Shown here one piece after another: positions 58,401 through 64,000 of a stretch of DNA of 64,000 nucleotides. Made by a program: the position numbers and the translations under genes. The first letter of the stretch is position 1; every line of letters begins with the position of its first letter. Where the stretch lies: NCBI RefSeq assembly GCF_025370935.1, contig NC_133473.1, positions 5,883,900-5,947,899 on the forward strand. The letters are read 5' to 3'. The notes under the pieces are model-generated. The model was given only the letters and a program-made list of their open reading frames with translations. It was not told the DNA's origin and searched no databases. The stretch comes from Choristoneura fumiferana. Taxonomy: Eukaryota > Arthropoda > Insecta > Lepidoptera > Tortricidae.

Positions 58401-59127
58401 CACTAAGTTTGGGAGCAATAATTTTGCGAACGAAATGGTGATATACTGTGCATTGTATGGGTGTTTGTCAACAGCCAAAGATAAGAAAAGGAGTTTTTTT
58501 CGATTTCCTAATGTAAATAATAATGCTTTCTAAAAGTATCGCGATTAATACATGAAATAACTAATTAGGTACCGAATAATTCGTTCAAGTTTGTAGTCAT
58601 ATATTTATTGTTATTTAAAATAATAATGCTTAAATACATAGACAGACACATTTTAAGTAGGTTTAAATAAAAATATATGATTAACGATTACATTTATTTA
58701 CACATCTAAGCTACATACCCTATAGTACTAGGGTTTTGCGATAGTCAGCCCTGTGTGTCTTACGCACACATTGACGCGTGTACAGACGTTGTCGTGCCTA
58801 TGTAGATTCAAGAATGCGTATTTTGTATGGCGTGGCCGCCCTGTGACCTTAGTTTGCCCAACGACCCCTTTGAGATTTTATTTCTAAAGCTCCCTTTTTA
58901 GTACTTGCTAAATATAAATAAAGCAAGTAAATAGGGATGGAAGGTATGAATCCCAGACATAGTGTTTCACTATAGGCTTTATATAGGCTCGAGAGTTGCT
59001 CAGCGAGTTGTTGTAATTGTCTTTGGTTTTGGTTTCAGGAAGAAGACGCACAGGGGTCGCATCGTGGGCAGTTTCTTGGTCGGTAACCGCGACCTGTACG
59101 ACTTTGTGGACAACAATCCGGCCATAG
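55406..59127 (+). CDS. Acetyl-CoA hydrolase / 4-hydroxybutyrate CoA-transferase-like gene, partial, frameshifted first visible exon
   Basis: Mitochondrial CoA-transferase family (Ach1/AbfT type), which moves CoA between acetyl- and other acyl-carboxylates. Five exons fit in phase: 55406-55543, 56416-56506, 57297-57485, 57889-58015, 59039-59127. Diagnostic strings include SPPDHHGYCSLGTSVDCVRA, NMPRTFGDAIIH, GIGSIPDAVLSAL, GIHSEMFSVGVIDL (Glu codon 57957-57959; this EMFS glutamate is the family's expected catalytic residue) and GNRDLYDFVDNNP. In the first exon the reading frame slips near 55494-55499: the family sequence needs DIPKLFHRKI, but one A is missing at CCAAGC. Exons coding the N-terminal third were not found upstream, where a LINE fragment and the assembly gap lie. 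The C-terminal exons are not in the window, because a LINE fills the next interval. Either a real gene with an assembly error or a decaying copy. Confidence 0.8.
56160..56395 (+). mobile_element. tRNA-derived SINE, copy 3, next to a splice acceptor
   Basis: 'cagtggtgtaggggttatag' (box A-like) and 'gggttcggttccc' (B box), body 'ggtttcacgggatacccgta', A-rich end 'aaaaagactcc'. It ends about 20 bases before the acceptor at 56414-56415 of the CoA-transferase-like gene. Confidence 0.8.
57575..57790. repeat. 'cgctccgc' low-complexity patch
   Basis: Purine-rich then pyrimidine-rich halves ('gagcggggaagcggggcgga', 'cgctccgctacgcactaccc') that can pair with each other. In an intron. Confidence 0.6.
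58069..58220. mobile_element. Palindromic MITE 'taggccttactacggctaaa'
   Basis: 152 bases with arms of about 62; 'gaatcaagtaaac' is mirrored by 'gtttacttgattc' and 'aaccgcgtgactt' by 'aagtcacgcggtt'. In an intron of the CoA-transferase-like gene. Confidence 0.8.
58435..58512 (+). pseudogene. Second THAP-domain first exon
   Basis: A 26-codon open exon: MVIYCALYGCLST, a basic stretch, then FFRFPN, ending at a GTAAAT donor. The paired cysteines followed by the FxRFP motif are the start of a THAP finger. It lies in an intron of the CoA-transferase-like gene with no further transposase exons recognisable, so it is read as transposon debris. Confidence 0.6.
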
Positions 59128-59862
59128 GTATGGACTGTTTTTAACCCACGCATATATATTGCTATGGATTTCGCTTTTATCATTGTTGAACCAGATGGTT
59201 TTCTACCTCGGTACTGGTCCTAGATCAAAGTTCAAAATATGGATCGTGTATAGATATAGGTAGTAGCGAGTTGTTTTCCGCAGCTCGACGAGTTAGTGCA
59301 CCTATTTCGCATGATTGGCTGTAGGCACTATTCATGCCAGGCTAGCGTAGCAAGTCATTCACGTTGTTAACGACTTCCTTCCCTTCGAGTTGGATCTGGA
59401 CAGGGTCTGTAACACCTAGCAACAATATAATGAAAATGGGGATTGTGTCAAATGTGATTTTATTTTCACCGTTTCAGATTGTTTTTAAAGAAATGCAGAA
59501 AAGAATTTATGTTCGCCCCAAGACATTCTTTGTAAGATTTCTTTTTATTATGTATGTAGTATTATTTGTTCCGTGAAACCCTCCAATTTTGCCCTTAGTG
59601 GATATTTTGCCTGCAGAGTCAGATATAAGCTAAAATTAGAATTAAAAAAAAATACAATATTTTTGTAACTTTTGGATGTAGCAGTAGAAAGCAGGATATA
59701 CTTATGGCACCACTACGAATTGAGTTTGGTTCCATGTTCATTCAATTGGCTGTCACAGCTTGTAAAAGTGTCAGTGTGTTTTATTGACCCCACAGTATTT
59801 TTAAAATATTGAAAAATGTCGAAATGTGTGTGCCATGTTATTTTGTTATGACGATTAAAGTT

Positions 59863-59894
<32 letters not shown>

Positions 59895-60204
59895 AAACAA
59901 AAGAGAGTGTTTGGTTTTGTATAAAATGTAAACAAAAGTTATCAGAACATTTATTTAATTCTTTCTATGCAATGAGTAGTTTTAATCGTGAATCATGATG
60001 GTGGGTAATTTAAACCGCAACCGTAGGAACTCCTATCTGCCAATTTTGCCCGCTCTTAAATATGTACTATGGTTAAAAAAAGTAAAAATTTAAAAGTAAA
60101 AATTTGGAATTGAAATAAAAAATACAAAAAGATTCCAAAAAACCAATCTTACTATGGTTGTCACTTTTTTTTTTACACATTTGCTAAAAATACCTATGAT
60201 CAAA
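59128..60204. other. Intron or 3' region of the CoA-transferase-like gene
   Basis: No further exon of the gene was found. Contains (TATC)n at 59866-59894 and a SINE-tail scrap at 60085-60150 ('aattgaaataaaaaatacaa'). Confidence 0.5.
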
Positions 60205-60338
60205 TATTATGAGTACTTTTTTTTTTTTTTTTTTTTCTATTTTTTTTTTGAGGCTTAAGTGCACCAGTGTGACTATGCCAGCCTCATTGAAAGACTCGAT
60301 GTCCACATTCATCAAACACTCCTATTGCGATATCCAGA
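60205..60338 (-). mobile_element. 3' end and A-rich tail of the LINE
   Basis: After the LINE stop codon a short untranslated stretch of about 85 bases ends in two A-runs on the minus strand (T-runs at 60217-60236 and near 60240-60249). This marks the 3' end of the insertion near 60217. Confidence 0.75.
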
Positions 60339-63300
60339 TTATCTGGCTGCAAAGGAGTGCTTGATGAACCGGTAAATTCGTACTGCATCTTCCGATACCG
60401 GACAACTCAAAATAACATTCACTGCACCATTGAACAGGTCCAAATCACTCAACCACCTCTCGCGGATATCCTTCGTCAATACACACTCCACCAAAAAATG
60501 TATTAAGTCCTCAATCTTATTACAATCCGTGCACATGGGGGATTGAACTACTTTCATCATATTTAAAAATTTATTCAATGGAACATGTCCTGACCGCACT
60601 CGAAACGCCCACACAAGTAAATCCCTGGGGAGGCTGGCACAATCGAACCAGGGCACCCTGAAAATTTTGTTCTGTATTGTGTTGTACCAGATACCTTTTG
60701 TTCTTGATATCAAATTGAATGACTCTTGCCACATATCTAAGCATTTATTCCTCGCAAGTGTCATCAATTCCGTACCATATGGTTTACATAGGAGTTCCAT
60801 GCCGTCTGTCACTGCCGTTTTAGCCACTCTATCTACTTGCTCATTACCTGCTACTCCAACATGAGACGGTATCCATTGGATAACCAATGCAACACCATCA
60901 GAGCGCAATCCGTGCATAAGTCTTAATATGTCGTAGGCTATCGGCATTCCTCGGGACCCCGAGGTACACCGAGCCAGATGTTGAAGCGCACTTTTAGAAT
61001 CTGATAGTATCACGACTTGGTTTTTTCCAATGGATTTAACATAGATTAATGCTTCATACATCGCTACTAGCTCCGCTCTCATAATGCAAATATCTGGATG
61101 TAATTTAAACTGTTTACAAATATCCAATTGCACATCCAAAAAAGCGGCTCCAACGCCATTTGTAGTTTTAGATCCGTCTGTAAACAATTTATAGAAATCC
61201 ATGTAATCTATTGATATCATTTCGAGCACAGTTCGCTTTAGGTAGTCTGTTGGTATGTGTCTCTTTGGCCTGGTGACAGAGGCAATGCTACACTTTATAC
61301 AAGATTCCACGTCAATGTATGAGACCCACGTGCCTACTAAATACATATCTAATATGTCGCTTTTGTGAATATCCCAGTCCTTAAGCAAATTATGCACAGT
61401 GACTAGCATAGGCTTGGTTTTGTTGCGCCAGTAACTCATCTCACACTGATCAGACAACTCCTGCAAAAGCTCCAGGACTAAGTCATGTGATGCAGAACCA
61501 ACCCGTAGCCAATACCTTGATGCGAGCCACTGTCTACGGACAGACAATGGCGGCAAACACAGTTCATTCTGCATCACATGGATTGGAGTGCTGCGAATGA
61601 AACCTCCACAAACTCTCATGGCTAAGTTCTGCAGGACGTCTAACCTTCGCAAATGAGTGCTAGCGCTTGAACCAAATAAGATGCAGCCATAATCAGTCCT
61701 ACTTCTAATTAAGGATATGTACAATCGTCTTAGGTGGGATGGATGGACCCCCCACGCGCCACCGGCAAGAACTTTTAAGATGTTAAGGTATTTAAAGGCT
61801 TTAGCACAGGTCTCGTTAATATGCAACCCCCATCGAAGGGCAGAATCCAACCACATCCCAAGATATTTCACCTTTTTAACTACATTTAAAATACTGTGGT
61901 TAAATCCTATCTCTATGTTATCAAAATTTTTCCTGGCTCTGCTGAAAACACAAACATTTGATTTCTTTTCTGACAGTGAGAGTCCCATCTCTTTTAGTAA
62001 CTGTGTCACTATTTCCAAATTGCAATTAATGTCGTCTATCGCGGAACTTAAGCTTCCATCTACTACCTTATATAAAACAAAATCATCGGCGTATTGTGAT
62101 ATTGAGACAGAATTTAAGCTATTACAGACATCCATGGTCACAATGTTGAAAAGAAGAGGCGACAATGGATCTCCTTGAGCCAAACCTATGCTTGCATGTC
62201 TTTCTGTAACATCACCATTCCTAGTAAGGAGCTGAAGCGTTCGGTCTGATAAGAAATTCCATATGTAAGTGCAAATCTTTTTGCCTGCTCCAATAGCTTC
62301 TAACTTCCTCACCAGAAAATTTAGATTTACATTGTTATAGGCATTTTCAATGTCCAGAAAGCACGCTATCACAGGTGTTTTTCTAGAAAATCCTACTTGC
62401 ACAGCTAAGACCAATCGTACTAAATTGTCCAGACAAGACCTGGATCTCCTAAACCCTATAGTTGATGATGAAAAAAGACTGTTACTTTCCACAAACCATT
62501 CCAGCCTTTTCATAATGATATGATGGAATATTTTGCATGGGCAAGAAATCAAAGAAATAGGTCTCAATGAATCTGGTTGACTAAGTTTTGGTATAGGTAC
62601 CATCCTTATTATTTTCCATTGTACAGGAACCTCCCCAGTCATCAGAATCAAATTAAAAATATACAAAAGCATTGCCTTACCAGATTCCGACAAATTAAAT
62701 ATCATTGAGTATGATATATTATCAGCACCTGGCGCTGTATCCTTCCGCTTAATTGACTTATTGAGTTCGGACATAGTAATCTGTTTATCCAAAAGATGAT
62801 TTATGCTATTATCCAATACTGGTTGAGGTTCCTGTACTGAGTCTGGTGATAACGACCGGAGTAACTGTGTAGCTTTGGCAAGGTCAACAGTATTACTTCC
62901 CGCTTTCTTCCCCTTCATCCACCTCATCTTCCTCCACATTTCTGAAGGTGAAGTCTCATTATTCACGCTAGAACAGAATTCTCTCCATCCCTTCGATCTT
63001 TCTTTTTTAATCAGGTTTTGGGCTTGTGATATCTTAATTTTCAATGCCGTGTAATTATCAGGAGTTGGATTTTTTCGGAACTTTTTAAGAGCTAGGCGCC
63101 TTTGTGCTACTGCCTTAGAAATTTCTGGAGTCCAATATGGTTTTGGAGCAAATTTTAATGTCGGATCTTGACACACTTTAATCCATGGAATTGTTTCTTC
63201 GGCGGATGCCGTAATGCCAGAAACGAACGTATCATAGCTTTTTTGTACATTTAAAATTAATTGTTGGTTGTCAAAAATTAATTTCGATTTATCCTTATAT

Positions 63301-64000
63301 TGTCCCCAGTTGGCCATTTTAAAATTTCTTTTCTTATTTGGTACTTTACATCTTTCGTATCCAAATCTCAATTTAATCATGATGTGGTCGCTTCCCAAAC
63401 ATTCATTAGAAACAGACCATGTACACTTTAAAGCAATGTCAGTAGTGGCAAAAGAAACATCGGGAGCTGATTTTTGCACGTCACCATTAACCAGTCTAAT
63501 TCTAGTATGAGCTCCATTATTTAGGCATACGAAATCATGTTCAAACATGGCTTTATGCAACTTCTCTCCTTTAGCATCAGTTTTGTAGGACCATAACAGA
63601 TGGTGCGTGTTCAAGTCTCCCAAAATAAGGGTTCCTTTATCGAAAATGGTGAATATGTTATCCCAATCACTCTGCCTTATACTCCGAGGGTTAGAACAGT
63701 ATACTGATATAATATTTTTGAGCCCACTGACATTTTCGACACTCAGTATGAGCACTTCTAAATCCGGGTTAGGTGTGACATAAGAATAAGGAAGCACCTT
63801 AATTGATTTATGGGTAAAAAAACAAACACCACCATAAGCATCTTGTCTATCCAATCGAAACACATTATAATTGCTCATGTTAATGCAGTCCTCTTCAGAT
63901 AACCATGTTTCACTAATGACACCTATGTGAACTTTGTCTTGAATTAAAATGTTTTCAAAATCCTTGAGCTTTGGCTTTATGCTACGAGCATTCCATTGTA
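60339..64000 (-). CDS. LINE ORF2 (endonuclease, reverse transcriptase, RNase H), open past the window edge
   Basis: One reading frame of at least 1,219 residues with no stop from 64000 down to 60339. The frame continues upstream of the methionine at 63878 with QWNARSI and SETWL, the usual start of an apurinic-type endonuclease, so the true start is outside the window. In order: endonuclease motifs (GDLNTHH, GSDH), reverse transcriptase with LAQGDPLSP and YADD (codons 82-93 of the 62000 block), then an RNase H domain (TDGS, RAELVAMYEAL, SDSKSA, IPSHVGVAGNEQVDRVA) and a C-terminal CCHC knuckle (CTDCNKIEDLIHFLVEC). Having both endonuclease and RNase H points to the I/LOA/Outcast-like branches rather than Jockey or RTE. 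The intact frame suggests a young insertion. It is antisense to the CoA-transferase-like gene. Confidence 0.93.
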   Translation of the reverse strand, partial: QWNARSIKPKLKDFENILIQDKVHIGVISETWLSEEDCINMSNYNVFRLDRQDAYGGVCFFTHKSIKVLPYSYVTPNPDLEVLILSVENVSGLKNIISVYCSNPRSIRQSDWDNIFTIFDKGTLILGDLNTHHLLWSYKTDAKGEKLHKAMFEHDFVCLNNGAHTRIRLVNGDVQKSAPDVSFATTDIALKCTWSVSNECLGSDHIMIKLRFGYERCKVPNKKRNFKMANWGQYKDKSKLIFDNQQLILNVQKSYDTFVSGITASAEETIPWIKVCQDPTLKFAPKPYWTPEISKAVAQRRLALKKFRKNPTPDNYTALKIKISQAQNLIKKERSKGWREFCSSVNNETSPSEMWRKMRWMKGKKAGSNTVDLAKATQLLRSLSPDSVQEPQPVLDNSINHLLDKQITMSELNKSIKRKDTAPGADNISYSMIFNLSESGKAMLLYIFNLILMTGEVPVQWKIIRMVPIPKLSQPDSLRPISLISCPCKIFHHIIMKRLEWFVESNSLFSSSTIGFRRSRSCLDNLVRLVLAVQVGFSRKTPVIACFLDIENAYNNVNLNFLVRKLEAIGAGKKICTYIWNFLSDRTLQLLTRNGDVTERHASIGLAQGDPLSPLLFNIVTMDVCNSLNSVSISQYADDFVLYKVVDGSLSSAIDDINCNLEIVTQLLKEMGLSLSEKKSNVCVFSRARKNFDNIEIGFNHSILNVVKKVKYLGMWLDSALRWGLHINETCAKAFKYLNILKVLAGGAWGVHPSHLRRLYISLIRSRTDYGCILFGSSASTHLRRLDVLQNLAMRVCGGFIRSTPIHVMQNELCLPPLSVRRQWLASRYWLRVGSASHDLVLELLQELSDQCEMSYWRNKTKPMLVTVHNLLKDWDIHKSDILDMYLVGTWVSYIDVESCIKCSIASVTRPKRHIPTDYLKRTVLEMISIDYMDFYKLFTDGSKTTNGVGAAFLDVQLDICKQFKLHPDICIMRAELVAMYEALIYVKSIGKNQVVILSDSKSALQHLARCTSGSRGMPIAYDILRLMHGLRSDGVALVIQWIPSHVGVAGNEQVDRVAKTAVTDGMELLCKPYGTELMTLARNKCLDMWQESFNLISRTKGIWYNTIQNKIFRVPWFDCASLPRDLLVWAFRVRSGHVPLNKFLNMMKVVQSPMCTDCNKIEDLIHFLVECVLTKDIRERWLSDLDLFNGAVNVILSCPVSEDAVRIYRFIKHSFAAR

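Noticed and set aside
61717..62178. Plus-strand 153-codon frame
   Set aside because: Antisense shadow of the LINE reverse transcriptase.

Overview
This window is a piece of an insect chromosome, almost certainly from a moth or butterfly (Lepidoptera). The genes are AT-rich, have many short exons with GT/AG introns, and are buried in dispersed repeats. Interstitial TTAGG-like repeats, tRNA-derived SINEs, RTE-type LINE tails ending in ATC runs, and Helitron-like ends of the 'gcgggcaacagctagt' kind are all typical of lepidopteran genomes. There is one 10-base assembly gap (54564-54573). No bacterial, CRISPR or free-living viral content is seen.

Genes, left to right. (1) 338-8925, minus: a mitochondrial-clan cytochrome P450 that assembles from ten exons into an intact 513-residue protein. 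(2) 16766-19755, minus: a secreted M28 metallopeptidase of the carboxypeptidase Q (plasma glutamate carboxypeptidase) type, three exons, with a damaged splice donor after exon 2. (3) 21289-29329, minus: a second P450, 515 residues, with exactly the same ten-exon plan as the first. (4) 43969-46785, plus: a second carboxypeptidase Q-like gene with two candidate first exons, each encoding its own signal peptide. (5) 55406-59127, plus: five internal exons of an acetyl-CoA hydrolase / 4-hydroxybutyrate CoA-transferase-like gene. Its first recognised exon carries a one-base frameshift, and two of its acceptors are flanked almost directly by retroposon ends. (6) 60339-64000, minus: the long open ORF2 of a LINE with endonuclease, reverse transcriptase and RNase H. 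It is open to the window edge and lies in an intron, or downstream, of gene 5.

The order P450, peptidase, P450, peptidase (last one inverted) suggests that a P450 + peptidase block was duplicated and one peptidase flipped. The P450s begin with basic, mitochondrial-targeting-like N-termini and the peptidases with signal peptides, so the two families act in different compartments. Nothing in the sequence links them functionally.

The rest is a dense and partly stratified transposon landscape. Best supported are: a hAT element of exactly 2,000 bp with an 8-bp target duplication, inserted in a foldback element and itself holding LINE debris and a 117-bp palindrome (39384-41868); a 624-bp hAT element with an 8-bp duplication holding a MITE (3545-4168); a 582-bp P-superfamily-like relic that keeps a THAP-domain first exon and has an 8-bp duplication (15909-16490); a second THAP exon (58435-58512); a broken Penelope-like element (48895-49745); a Ty3/gypsy integrase tail with LTR (10255-10900); and about twenty palindromic MITE-like elements. 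Exon borders were derived by hand from splice signals, reading phase and paralogue comparison. Repeat borders are approximate unless a target duplication is named.
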